Assembly (NCBI GenBank): GCA_039602395.1
Contig: JBCNJP010000017.1
Location: 94,340,713-94,404,712, forward strand
DNA: 64,000 bases
Origin: Deinandra increscens subsp. villosa
Lineage: Eukaryota > Streptophyta > Magnoliopsida > Asterales > Asteraceae
Direction of reading: 5' to 3'
The notes under the pieces were generated by a model, which worked only from the letters and a program-made list of their open reading frames with translations, was not told the origin of the DNA and did no database searches. The translations under genes and the position numbers were made by a program. Below are positions 46,861 to 58,775 of the stretch, in pieces (within the stretch, counting starts at the first letter, position 1; every line of letters begins with the position of its first letter).

Positions 46861-47010
46861 ATTGCCCTCGAATCTCGGCTGCTTGTGGATAAGATTTACA
46901 GCTGGCGAGATTCGCTTAGCCTAGAAACTTACGGCGTTATCACGGTAAAAACGGTTGGATGGGACGTTTTTTTCGGCGTCCGATTGATGGGATAACCATC
47001 ATTACTTTTC

Positions 47011-47018
47011 TTTAAATA
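47011..47018 (+). promoter_or_regulatory. putative TATA box of the following gene
   Basis: TTTAAATA, 123 bp before the ATG, followed by a CT-rich leader (CATCATCTTCTCCC, TTCCTCCTCTTCTTCTCC). Confidence 0.5.
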
Positions 47019-47140
47019 CAAGATTCCGAGATCACAATTTCATCATCTTCTCCCAAAAAACCCTTTCGAGCTTCTTCGTCGTCTCAGGTCAGTTCCTCCT
47101 CTTCTTCTCCGGCATCTTTTCTTTTTAATTTATTCCGGTC

Positions 47141-48848
47141 ATGGCGAAGAAGAACACTCGTTTCGCCGCCCCTTCTTCCTCGTTAGACATCGAGGACTTC
47201 GTTGATCAGGGGATTCTCCCCTTTAATGAAGAAGAAACCTGCAACTTTTCTGATAGCGACATTCGCCAGTTGAAGGAATCTGGTCTCTTTCCGTCGTCGG
47301 CCATCATTCGGCGTTTCGATTCCAGATTGAAGGCCGATTGCATGTCCAACACCTGGGTCTGTTTTCTCTATTACCCTTTCCTCCTTGGAATGTCCTACCC
47401 CTTTCCGGCCATCGTAAACGAATTCTTCAAAATCATCGGCCTCTCTTACTCCCAGACAATGCCGATGGTATGGAGGATTCTTTTTTCCCTTAATAACATG
47501 AACAATTCCCGGAAGCTTGAGATGGGGATTCCTGAAGTTTGCGCCGCTTACAACCTGAGAACCCACGGGTTCAGTCGCTTCGTTCTTCAAGCCCGCTCTT
47601 CCTACTCTCAATTGATTCCTCGTGCGTCACACAATGATCATGACTGGAAAAGAAAGTTCTTTTTTGTCAAGCGTGAATCCATCGTTGGGGGTGATTCATT
47701 GCCGATGAAGTGGGTTTTAAAGGGTAGGAAACTGAATTAGGCATTGTACTTGAGTTTCTTTGAATTTTGCTAATGATCTTTTGATGTTTCTTGCAGCTCC
47801 TAAATTTTCTGATCTTGTTGAAGTGACCGAAGAAGCTGTAGAGAGGACTGCCTCTTTTCTGGATATCCCACCTGCTGACAGGACCTTCGCTATCGAGAGC
47901 GCCAACAGCGAACAAAGCTTCTCAATCGATCATTCAGAAGCCGTCATGTCTAGTACGTAGTTGAACTTCTTGAACACATGTCTTGAATTAAGCTTCCTAA
48001 TCCTGACTGCTTTCTTTATTTCATACTAATAGCTCCCAAACCTGCAACTGGATTCTCCCTGGATGATCTGACCTCCTACTTGGAGATGAAAGAGGAGAAA
48101 CCCGAGCCCCTGGCCAGCATCCGACCTCCCACTACTAGGGCCAAAACAGCTTCCTCCAGCAAGAAGAGGAAGGGCTCGGAGGGTATTGTATTCCTGGAGA
48201 GCTTTGATGGACTGAGCCCCGCGGAGACTGGTAACAAGCTTCTGAGCCTGCATACAACGACAAAACTGGTAAGTGTAAACATAGGATTCTCATACCTTAG
48301 CGGCATCCGACAAATGGTTGAGATTCCCAATTGACCCCATTGTCTTTCTTTCACAGGGCATCGAGCAGCTTAGCGCTGCGTGCATTGAGGCTGAGACCAA
48401 GCTGGCAATGGTCCAAAAGAAGCTTGACGAGGCAAAGAACACCATCCGCATCCAAGGTGAGATAGCCGAGGGCAAGACCCGTGATTATGAGCACAAGCTG
48501 AGAGAGCAGGAGCTGAAGTTCCAGGTAGCCGCGCAGGTGGAGGATGCTATCTCCAAGCAGTCAGCTGCCCGCAGTGTGCTCCAGGCAATGCTGAAAATGG
48601 CAGCAGAAGCTGAAGCCGAGGGGGTCACTTGCTCGAAATGGACGGTGGATGCCTGGAAGCTATCCTTGGAGAAACTGGAGAAGGCTGGAATCCCGACTGG
48701 TGGAGACAAGCTTCCCTTGGTTGAAGCTGCTGGTGCTGATGCGGGTGAGAAGGGGAAGTCCGTGGAGAAGGCAGATGAAGAAGATGCTGGCGGGAAGTTG
48801 GAGGCTCCCGAGAAGGCGATGGGCGATGAAGACGATGCAACGGTCTGA
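47141..48848 (+). CDS. plant 'gypsy-type transposase' family protein (Transposase_28-like), four exons
   Basis: Exons 47141-47723, 47797-47952, 48033-48268 and 48357-48848, all with GT..AG introns (72, 80 and 88 bp), join in frame to 488 codons with no stop. Exon 1 carries the conserved domain: LKESGLFPSSAIIRRFDSRL, WVCFLYYPFLLGMSYPFPAI, NEFFKIIGLSYSQTMPMVWR and KRKFFFVKRESI. Exon 4 is a long coiled coil (ETKLAMVQKKLDEAKNT, KTRDYEHKLREQELKFQV) with a Gly/Glu/Asp-rich tail. The domain name is historical; no catalytic residues are known to me and the role is unknown. Such genes are numerous in Asteraceae, often within repeats. Here an LTR lies directly upstream and a Ty3 element downstream, so it may belong to a larger element. 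The ATG follows a leader-like region. Confidence 0.8.
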
Positions 48849-48997
48849 GCCCTCTTTTTTAGTCTGTAGTTTGTTTTGGTGTATGTCTTTAAACAATTTC
48901 CTTTCCTTGTCTTTGCTGAAACAATGTTAGAACAAGTAACAACAATGGTTGGGGATCCTGGTGGAGGGATCTGTTGGATTTAGGTGTCCAGACCCGA

Positions 48998-49497
48998 NNN
49001 NNNNNNNNNNNNNNNNNNNNNNNNNNNNNNNNNNNNNNNNNNNNNNNNNNNNNNNNNNNNNNNNNNNNNNNNNNNNNNNNNNNNNNNNNNNNNNNNNNNN
49101 NNNNNNNNNNNNNNNNNNNNNNNNNNNNNNNNNNNNNNNNNNNNNNNNNNNNNNNNNNNNNNNNNNNNNNNNNNNNNNNNNNNNNNNNNNNNNNNNNNNN
49201 NNNNNNNNNNNNNNNNNNNNNNNNNNNNNNNNNNNNNNNNNNNNNNNNNNNNNNNNNNNNNNNNNNNNNNNNNNNNNNNNNNNNNNNNNNNNNNNNNNNN
49301 NNNNNNNNNNNNNNNNNNNNNNNNNNNNNNNNNNNNNNNNNNNNNNNNNNNNNNNNNNNNNNNNNNNNNNNNNNNNNNNNNNNNNNNNNNNNNNNNNNNN
49401 NNNNNNNNNNNNNNNNNNNNNNNNNNNNNNNNNNNNNNNNNNNNNNNNNNNNNNNNNNNNNNNNNNNNNNNNNNNNNNNNNNNNNNNNNNNNNNNNN
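48998..49497. other. assembly gap, 500 N
   Basis: Exactly 500 N, a conventional placeholder, so true size is unknown. It lies between the gene above and the 3' part of a Ty3 element, and probably hides that element's 5' portion. Confidence 0.99.
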
Positions 49498-50864
49498 CGG
49501 ATGTAGGCGATACGCCTGGAGGAGGTATGTCAGACATTTTTTCAACGTTTTAATTTTTATTATTTCTGTTTACCAAGTGTGTTCCGGTTCGTTTGCGGTC
49601 GATGTTCTGAGTCTCTGGAATTTCAGGTGAGCACGTTTCAACTTATTTTATTTTATTTTTCGTTTTATTTATTTTTCTTTTTCGTGCTTTATTTTTTATT
49701 CCATTCCACATTGAGGGCAATGTGTAATTCAAGTGTGGGAATGGGAGACTTGCGTCTTGAGTCTTTTATTTTTATTTTTAGTGTGTTTTATTTGAGTCTT
49801 TGAAAAAAAATTTGAAATTTTTTTTTTCAAAACTGTCCGAGATTCTGGCTGCAATTTAAATGGAAAATGATAGGTAAAACTGGGAATTGATTTTCTAATT
49901 TGTGCTTAAATGTTAAAATAATGAATAAATTGGGAAATGTGGTAAAGTATGGTATGAATGGAAAACATTATTAATTTATGATGTGCCGGTAGGCCCAGCT
50001 GACCTAGGAGTAGCTTAAATAGCCTGTGTGTTTATTGTTGTATAAATATGCTAATCAGTCTGCTAGTGGGTTCCCATTTTAGGAGTGATAGGAAGACTGA
50101 ACCTGATGATTAGGAGGAAAGAGACCGCTTTAGGCTAGATACTCTTATGTCCTTAGAATATTCAATGAGCATATTAATTAATAATCTGGTTAATGAATTC
50201 GAGTGAAGGAACAAAATACTCATGTACGAACTAAGGATGATATCCCGTGGTAAGTGCCTCTAATGATGTTCTGGATCTCGCGGGCAAAATACTCATGTAT
50301 GATTTTAGTGATAGTATCTCGAAAAGAATACCTCTGATGATGTCCGTTGGTAATTTTAGGTAAAAGTGACCAATTAAAGAAAAAAAATTAAAAAAATGAA
50401 AAAAATGGAAAAGAAAGAAAAAAAAGGGAGAAAAAATATGGTAAATTAGAAAATAAATGCTCATAAGTGTTACATTCCATTAGTTCTTTATTCTTTGGAC
50501 ATCTTAGTATCTGGTTTAAGGGGGGTTGGAGAAAATATAAAATTTAAATCATATTACCCTTTGCGTTGACTGAATATGATTCGGTATTAGGTTGAACTTG
50601 AGTTTTCTTTAGTAGGATCCATAGGTTGACTGAACTTTTATCTGGTAATTTCATAAACACATGGGGGCGAAAGAAAAGGTTGGTGGTTAGATTTAGTCGG
50701 ATCGAAATATCGGCAATTGTAATTAGTGTGTTAGTACGTTATGGAATGTGGAATTGTATGGTGGATGTTAAATTTAAATGTTAAATGTTTAGAAGTCAAT
50801 TTCCAGGTTGTGATTTTATTGCAGTATTTTTCGAGGATGCAAAAAGAGTCAGTGTGGGGATGTT
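49498..50864 (+). mobile_element. Ty3 (Athila-like) element, 3' noncoding region before the LTR
   Basis: CATTGAGGGCAATGTGTAAT followed by CAAGTGTGGGAATGGG is the wording commonly found downstream of pol in plant Athila/Tat-type elements. The rest is AT-rich and stop-filled. A purine-rich stretch (GTGTGGGGATGT) precedes the LTR. An AGGCGATACGCCT site lies at 49505-49517 next to the gap. Confidence 0.65.
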
Positions 50865-52484
50865 TGATGTGTTGCAAACACATCCCTAATTCCTAAGTCT
50901 TTTATTATGTTTTTGAGTCAAAGTGAGTCAATTTGTGTTTGTTTTACATTGTTTTGTTTTAGTTTGAGTTCTTATGTGTTTGTCTAGTGTCTTGAGTCAT
51001 TTTTGCAGATTTGTGAAGTCCCAAGGCCACGTTTGAAGATGATATGATTTAAGGAGGAGAATACAAGAATTGCTGAAATCCAAGTACTAGGCGTATCGCC
51101 TGGTACCTCATGACTTGCAAGCGATACGCGCGCTAGAGAGAAGTCAACGGGGCTTAAGTCGGTTTGACCCGACTATGTTGGCGTATTCAGACTCCAGGCG
51201 TATCGCCTGCAACTATCAGACCTCCAAGCGATACGCTTGGAGGGTGTTTTCCCGCAGATTTTGCTTAATCGGTATAAATTCGGTTTTTAGGGTTGAGTTC
51301 GGCATTCTACGACTGAGGGCCGAATTCCAGAGCGACTAAGGGCCATTTTCAGAGGAGAGGAGAGCTGGGATCAAGGGGAATCAATCGGGAGATCAATTCA
51401 TCATCAAATCACTACCCCGGTTCTTCCTTTACTTTCAATTATTTTAGTTGCTAGATCGAGACTATGTTTTGTTTACAAATTCTGGAACTTTTCTGTGTTT
51501 GTGAATACTTCATGGTGGTTGGCTAGTTAATTTGCCACCACCTGGACCATTATGACAATTGTTTGATATTTGCAACTTTAATTCGGTTTTAGTTATTTGA
51601 TTGATGTTGATAGTCTTTTTAATTCCAATAATTTTCTGTGATGATGCGTTTATGTACTTGATTTAGGTTGCTAGTTATTGATTAGACCTTGCTTTGCTTG
51701 CGGATGTCTTCCGGTTTGGGTAAAGTAGTTAACTTGTAGGTTATGCTTGCACTTTGACATGATTGCTTAACTGTGGTCATAGGTTTAGTTGTTAATTGGT
51801 TATATGAATCTTGTGTATGGCTAGCTAAATAAACTTAAAAGGGTGATAGCTATTGGGTAATCTGGTTGGTTAATTGCTTAGGATTAAATTGTCCCAAAAG
51901 GAAATTCCCTAGGTTAATTCTCTAGCTTGTTATTCCAAGTTGTTGCAGTTGGTTATTGGTAGCTCCTGCTAGCTTAAGGTACCCGAGATTAGGTTCAGAG
52001 GTGATTAAGTTTGGTTGAAGTAGGAAGTACCCACAAGGTGAACTCTTGTCCGAGCGTATGATTATCTGTTAGGAAGGACTTAAAAGGTGAACTAACCGCC
52101 ATCAGGATTTCTTTAACCGAGTTGAGTTGTGAGTGTTGAATAAGAGTCTAGGTCTAGGTGGTGCCCCTTTCTCATCTGAGTTTCCCCAAAGTTTCCTGTA
52201 TTTGTCTGTTAGTTAGTTGTTAGTTACTTTTAGTTAAATCAATCCTTAAATAAAAAACCCAAATTTCTCCGTATTTCCATTCTTAGGTCCTAGTTTAATT
52301 TTGTCTATAGAGTGTCTCTAGGGTTCGATATTCCCGGTCTTGCCTTAGCTTTACTATAATCCGACAGGTACACTTGCCTTAGGGTTCGGTTTAGTTTAAG
52401 TAGTTTCGGTAAAATTAGGTGTGTCTAGGTCTAGGTTTAGGTCTAGGTTTTAATATTATTTTTAGAGTCGTTCCGAACACATCA
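50865..52484 (+). repeat. 3' LTR of the Ty3 (Athila-like) element
   Basis: TGATGTGTTGCAAACACATC...AACACATCA, 1,620 bp, homologous to the minus-strand solo LTR at 21750-23130. TATAAAT at 51273-51279 is preceded by four palindromes. Flanks do not match, as expected for one LTR of a full element whose other end is in or before the gap. Confidence 0.85.
51089..51241 (+). promoter_or_regulatory. four-site palindrome array upstream of LTR TATA (copy B)
   Basis: AGGCGTATCGCCT (51089-51101), AAGCGATACGCGC (near 51119), CAGGCGTATCGCCTG (51195-51209) and TCCAAGCGATACGCTTGGA (51223-51241). Spacing is about 28, 78 and 28 bp. The last site ends 32 bp before the TATA box. Orientation alternates TATCG/ATACG. 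Confidence 0.8.
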
Positions 52485-53129
52485 AGCCTTCTTATATTTG
52501 TTAAGGTGTAATTGAATGTTTTTAAACTTTAAATGTAAACGCTCATTCCTCTCTGTTGTTGTTGTTTTGTTGTTCTATATGATTTTTAATTTTTTTCCTC
52601 TTTCCTCATGTCATATTAATAGCAATGAGTCTCTTTTCCAATGTGATGTCCTATTTTAATCATTTTTTATGTCAAAGTTCAGTCAGCTTAAATAATCCCA
52701 TGAGGTTTTTTTAGTAAATAAGAAATATAAACATGTTTGATGGTACTTTTCACATTTAGAAAGAAAACAAAAATTGGAGGCTGTTAGTAACAACAACAAT
52801 AAGGCATACCGGTCTTTTAATATATGGCTGGAAATTTAATAACCTATGGCTGAGAATTTGATATATCATTTGGGACTAATATTTCGTGTTACCAATGCTC
52901 TGTTTGCGGCTGCTGTAGTTGTTGTTGCTGTGTTGGGACACTCTTCAAAAGTTAGTTACTCTCCTTTCTTTTTTCCCCTACCTTTTGTTTACTTTTTTTT
53001 CTCACAAAACAAAAAAAAAATTAATTGGTCAATACGTTCTAAACAACCGTAAGTACGGTCTTGACGGCCCTAAAATATTGGTGGAAATTGAAGAGAGCTC
53101 CAAATGTATATTCTAATCCTCACATACAA
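52485..53129. other. intergenic, nothing recognised
   Basis: AT-rich, with a GTTGTTGTTGTTTT run near 52555 and short frames only. Confidence 0.4.
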
Positions 53130-55516
53130 TCTAGATATTAAAAGGAATGATTAGAACATCCCTCATCTCTACGCCCCATCTTTGATACTGGGAGTTGGAA
53201 TTAGTAATAGATGAAGACATATGATTTGGGATGATATTATGAGAAACAAAAGCATTTTAGCCGCAAGCATTCAATGTCATCACCAGGTACTATACGGTCA
53301 CATCTGAACGTCTTAATCACATTTAACCTTTCATATAACTTGCATTAAAAAATTGTAGATGAGAAGCAAACTTCCCCAAAGAAAGTGAAGGAAAAGCAGC
53401 ACTACTAAAAGTTCTACAACAAGTGCAACATAGACAAGTTCTTTTAAACATGTAAATGTGGCGCAAAGTGTAGCAGGAAATCATGAATATGCCTTTTTGT
53501 TTTGCCCTCATGCTTATAAAAACATACTCTGGATCTTAACATGTACGTGGATACTAAGTGTTTGTTTCATATTACCTTATTATAATTTTAAGACTCTGAC
53601 GTGTAGACTGTCAATTTACTATTCCTGTCAGATAGATTTTTGTAATTGGCTTAATTTCCGGTGGACTGTTTTCAAGGGCATATACATACGTGTTTTATAT
53701 ATACACACACGTTGCCTTCTGCCTTTCTCTATGTCCACGTGTATTGTATATATACACGCGTATTGAAATTTCGCTGGACAACTATGCCTTTATTTGGCGT
53801 TGCTTTTTATGTTGTGTATGTATATGACAGTGCCCTTTCATTTTCTCTTTCATGCTTGAAGCTCCGATCGTCTCCCTCTCAAATAATCTCCGGTGATGTC
53901 TTGGCTTCCGTTTCCGATCGCAGATGCGACGCTGCTACCAAAGGCCTTTGTCTGCCTCTCATTAAAGTCGGGTCTGATATTGCTCTGTTTCGAAACGTTA
54001 GCCAGACGACATCGGAGATGTAGAGGATACTGTTGTTGCTCCGTTTCCGACCGTTCGACGACGTCAATCGCTACCTGTGTATCTATCTCATTCTATATCT
54101 TACATGAGCGGAGATCTGAAAACTTTGTTGTTTTGTTCACGACGTTGATGCGTCGACATACCGGATCTGAGTAGAGATGACTCTTTGCTCTCCGGATGTG
54201 AACACAGGTCTTTGCCATGGAGATTTAAGCATCGACGATGCTTTTTGGCTTTACATTTAACAATGGTCGCTGGTTTCCGGTTTGTTTCCGCCGTTTTGGG
54301 TATTTCCTTACATATCGTTTTAATAGTACGACGTGTACACTGTCGGTTTACTATTCATGTGAGACCGATTTTTCTGATTTAAGGTGCAGTTGCTTTCTTT
54401 GATAACATATTGTTTCACGGGTATGAATGTGTTATCTGATTATCTTGGTGCTTCAGCTGAGTTTTGGCCGTGATGATCCCTTTAGAATCTGAGATACAAT
54501 GGTTTATAATTTGGTGTCCCATTTTCATATATGCCTTTATGATGTGTTGCTAATACATGGTTCATGGCGGTTTATCGATTCTAGGCTGTGATGATTAGAA
54601 ATTGTTTAATGGCGAGGCAATTCCCATGTGGATTTTTGCAGCCATACAATTTAATCTGAGCCTCCTCATTGTTCTAACAGTTGCGTTTGTTAATTTTAGC
54701 TACAAATTAAATTACTCCCATCTCTTTACTCTTTTGTTGACATTGAAATCATTTTGCTCTCTGTTGATTATGAACTTAGTTTGACAAGTGCTTCACCAAA
54801 GTCACATGCTCCAATTTAGAAAGCAAGCGTATTTGATTTAAGCTGCCTACTGCTTGGGTTTCAATTTTGGTTGCTTCTCACTTTTTTTATTGTAAAGGTT
54901 TCCTCTGATGGTTTTACTCCGATTATGTGGTTTTCTATTCAATTTTCAGACCTACGTTGGTTTTCCTGTAGCCGTGATGTTAGGGTTTTGGTTTTCTTTA
55001 GTTTCGTTGCTTGAATTGTCGGTACTGTACTCAGATTTGTGCTTCAAAGTTGAAATTGTTTTGTAACGTGGTTGCGATGATGGTCCTTGGATCTGAGCGC
55101 TTATCATTTCATTTGTTCAATCAATTTGACTACTATTTTGAATATTGTTTGCTTCCTCTTATGGATTTTCACAGGTCTCACTTCTTTGATCACATTCATA
55201 TTAACTTAGTAATGAATCGACAGAAAATAACATGATAAATACGTATAATAACCTTCTTTTTAAATTCTATGGAAAAGTGAGTTCATTAGATTAATTGAAA
55301 AACAAAAGCAGAGATTTTAGCAATTGTACACCTTGATACAAATATACATTAAATTTTTTTTACACCAGTAGATTTTGTAGAATTGCCTCTTATATGTAAG
55401 AGTAACAATATAAACTTAGATTTGGAACGTTATGGTTGCGCCATAGAGAAATATACTTTAACCTTATGTAACAAAAATATTTTCGACCCGCCGCAAGGCG
55501 CGGGCCAATTTACTAG
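53130..55516 (+). mobile_element. non-autonomous Helitron
   Basis: The 3' end is clear: hairpin CCCGC-CGCAAGGC-GCGGG, spacer CCAATTTA, CTAG (55513-55516), then T. The proposed 5' end is TCTAGATATTAAAAGG at 53130 preceded by A, giving 2,387 bp; it is the best TC candidate but has no empty site to prove it. No Rep/helicase frame. A less AT-rich tract at about 53830-54300 with several short frames may be captured genic sequence. Confidence 0.65.
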
Positions 55517-55789
55517 TGTATATTATGTCCGCTTACATAAAACACTACATAGTTGTATGACTGAATCTATATACCAACTGAAAACAACATACACCAAACG
55601 ACATCCAATAGTTAATTGGTGGCCTGCCGCAACGTGCGAGCGGGTCACCAACTTGTATGCTTGAAAACAAATTGAAAAATATTAAATATTGAGGGATTTA
55701 AATGGTAAGTCTACTAGAACAATATTATAAACTTGAGGGTATATTATAACTTTAACATTAACAATTTTTAGAACGACGATTTCAGATCA
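55517..55789. other. possible second, decayed Helitron end
   Basis: CCTGCCGCAACGTGCGAGCG near 55622 resembles the hairpin of Helitron termini, but no CTAG follows, only CCAACTTG. Nothing else is recognised. Confidence 0.3.
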
Positions 55790-56000
55790 CTTATGGGGGT
55801 ATTATACCACCCACCTAGTCATATCCACTTTCGAGGTGATAGAGACTGACACATACCCTATAAGAAAGTTCGTACATCAGCCCTGCACTCAACCAAGACA
55901 CCAGTTCAGAAGGAACTGACTACTGCTAGAAAACCCACTGTAAGGATTGAACTTCTGACCTTTTAGTCGAGAACTCAACCCTCTCCCAAGTACCATTAAA
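55790..56000 (-). mobile_element. tRNA-derived SINE remnant
   Basis: On the minus strand a tRNA-like head is visible: a box-A-like TACTTGGGAGAGGG, TTCTCGACTAAAAGGTCAG, and a box-B-like AAGTTCAATCC at about the right distance. The body has no coding frame. Divergence from pol III box consensus suggests an old copy. Confidence 0.5.
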
Positions 56001-56508
56001 ACAATTGCTAGTTAAAATTTACTTAAACAAATTATACAGTATGTACGCTCAAAGAATTAACTTATTAATGCATGCTAGAAATAGTTAATAAAAATTAAAT
56101 AGTTCAATAATTTAATAAAACCAGTCTCTTATTTTTATCCAAAATTCTACTAAAAACTTGCTTAGATTTCTCTGTTCATCCACCGCTCATCGGAAAATGA
56201 CATTTTCGGTGCAAAAACATAACATTTACGAGAATTGGCGAAGGGATTTTGAAGCTGCTAGAGTCTAGACTCATTCCAATGGTGTAACTGAGGTGGTCCA
56301 GTGGTTGGTGGGTGGGTGTAAATGAGGTGGTGAGATTTAGATGGGGGACGATTGAGTTGCTGTTGGTTGATTAAGTCCCAAATTAATCTTATTACTGATG
56401 ATGAAGATCGGGGATGAGAAAAAGAAAGAGAGAGATAAGAAGGTTGTGGTAGTGGTGTTTGAAGGTTGCGGGTTATTGATAATCGAAGTTACAAACGATG
56501 AATGTTGG

Positions 56509-57128
56509 TGAAGAGGATATATACCAAATCTATCCTCTGGGCTCAAGCCCAACTCAAACTAAGCCTGATAAGCTTACCCAAGATTGGGCCGGCCCACGAA
56601 TGATCAAAACTTGAAAAGAAAGCAACCATAATCTCCATGCGCGCGGATGACACGTGTGCCCATATACAATCCTTTAGAGCGTTTAATTATCCACCATAGA
56701 GTGGCCTCCACTCTAACAAACCAAATTTTTGCATATGGTCCCTGACCAATGAGAAGGTGACACGCGGAACAGAGAAGCACCTGAGGAATTCTCCCACGCG
56801 CCGTGCCTCGCACGCGCTGACGTCACAGGCCTCAAAAGGAACCCTAATCACGAGTCTATAAATAGTAAGTTAAGGGTTCATTCAAGAGGTATATTCTCAC
56901 TCACCTTTTTACTCACACATTATCCTTACTACTTCTCTGAACCATTCACTGATTCTCACGCCGGAGGGCCAATACGAGGGTCCCTCTCCGGCTCACCTTG
57001 TAACGCCCTAACGTGTTTGCCTCGAGTGTACAGGTTCATTCATTTCGCCCTCCATCCCCGGCTCACTCGATAACCTAAGGAACCAGCATTTACTCTTCTA
57101 ACTGGTTGAGGAGGGTTTGGTTTCTTCA
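56509..57128 (+). mobile_element. solo LTR, 620 bp, in duplication copy 2
   Basis: Ends TGAAGA and TCTTCA are perfectly inverted. TSD GTTGG flanks it (56504-56508, 57129-57133). Copy 1 has the single GTTGG empty site at 9520-9524. TATAAATA at 56857-56864 and a CG-rich leader-like tract follow. Likely Ty3-type, but assignment is tentative. Confidence 0.95.
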
Positions 57129-58775
57129 GTTGGGAATAACGATTAATGTTTTTTTGGAACTGGACGGGACAATGAACCGGTTGCCTTACCAGTTCACTGG
57201 TCGGACCGGATTCGAGAGCCGGATTACGTCATCATGAATAATATATTTACTTTTTAATATAGAGCACTCATGATTTTGTGGACTAAGTCGAGGGATGCTA
57301 AAATCTTGTAAGTAGCTTTCATAAATAGCATTTGTTAAGGGGCGTGAATGAAACATTGAACTTTTAGTTACCCTAATCAGTGAATGAAACATTGAACTTT
57401 TAGTTACCCTAATCAACTTTTAAACGGCTGCTCAAACTTCATTTTTAGTTCTTCTTTCGTACTTCTTCATCAATGTGTAACATCTTAGTTTTCACGTATG
57501 CCTGATACGTATATTCAATAGAAGATATTCTAAGACGACATTAACGAGTGACTGCATATATAAGACTTGTTAACGATATAAAAATTTGTGCAAAGTCAGA
57601 AGAGAGAAACATCACGTAACTAACCAAGCTTTGATTCACGTACGATATTCGACACGAAATTCGAGGAAATGTCAAGAGGTAAATCTTGTTGAATATGATA
57701 GAGGGAGAAAAATGAGGACCGTGGACGAAAACGGATCTCAAATCCGTGTTATAACGAAGCGGAAAAATGCAAAATGGTGATTTGGATATGGTTTTGTAAT
57801 AACCGTATTTAACGCGCAAACGTCATTAAAATAACAAAGAAGTCACCGAAGCAAAATTAGAATATCAGGTATTGCGTAATACTTGATTAATAACTAGGTT
57901 TGTAACCCGTGTGTCAGACGGGATGGATAATTAAGTATAAAAAAACACAATATAAGTCGGTTGTGGTGGTATCTTTTTAAGTGGACAAGTTTAGGATATA
58001 ATTTGATGTGAAAAAATGTTTTGTTTTATAAATTGCTCAAGACTTTGTTGTATACAACATCTAATGTTTTATTGGCGAGTTTACCATCATTGTCTAAATT
58101 AAAAGCTTTAGGCATTTTCTCTTTATAACCCTAAATAGTGCGACATATAACTAACCATGTAAGAACATTAGATGCCTTCAAAACCAACCATAGAGGATGA
58201 CTGACCCTAACTTTTATTCACTGTCTAACAATATCTCTTCGCCCATCAAAACCATTTCTACACCAAATGTCTCCCCAGGGTTCATAAAGAGTAAAAGTTT
58301 CCACAAGAATAATGCGGAGCTTCATTTGGTAGTCGTTACACACTGCGCCAACTTGTCATATCAAAGTAATAGCTTTTGATGCCATGAACTTACGAGTATA
58401 AAGAATCGTAGATAAATATTATGTATAAAAAGTCGTAGATAAATATTACTTATAATGCTACAATAACGGGTCAATTTCATATATACCCCTACAAGATGAA
58501 AAATATCATATATACCTATCATAAGTTTTAAATATCATATATATCATTGAAAGCTAGTTAAAATATCAAATTGATCTATTTTAATAAAAATAAATTAATA
58601 TATGACCATTATACCTTTATTTTTTTTTTAAACTTAGAAAATTTTGTATTTATGCATTAAAATGATACATTCATCTTCATCCATTCGACTGTTAAAGAAA
58701 AGGATACATAAATCTTTAGTATGTAAACCAAATACAACTTCACTATGAATTAAAAGCTATCATTCAGTCAGTACC

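Noticed and set aside
48889..49630. Long open frames of about 185-218 codons on several frames across this stretch
   Set aside because: They are made of the 500 N placeholder bases, not real codons.
55790..56000. tRNA gene on the minus strand
   Set aside because: Box-A- and box-B-like words are degenerate and no cloverleaf with acceptor stem can be drawn; a SINE remnant is the better call.
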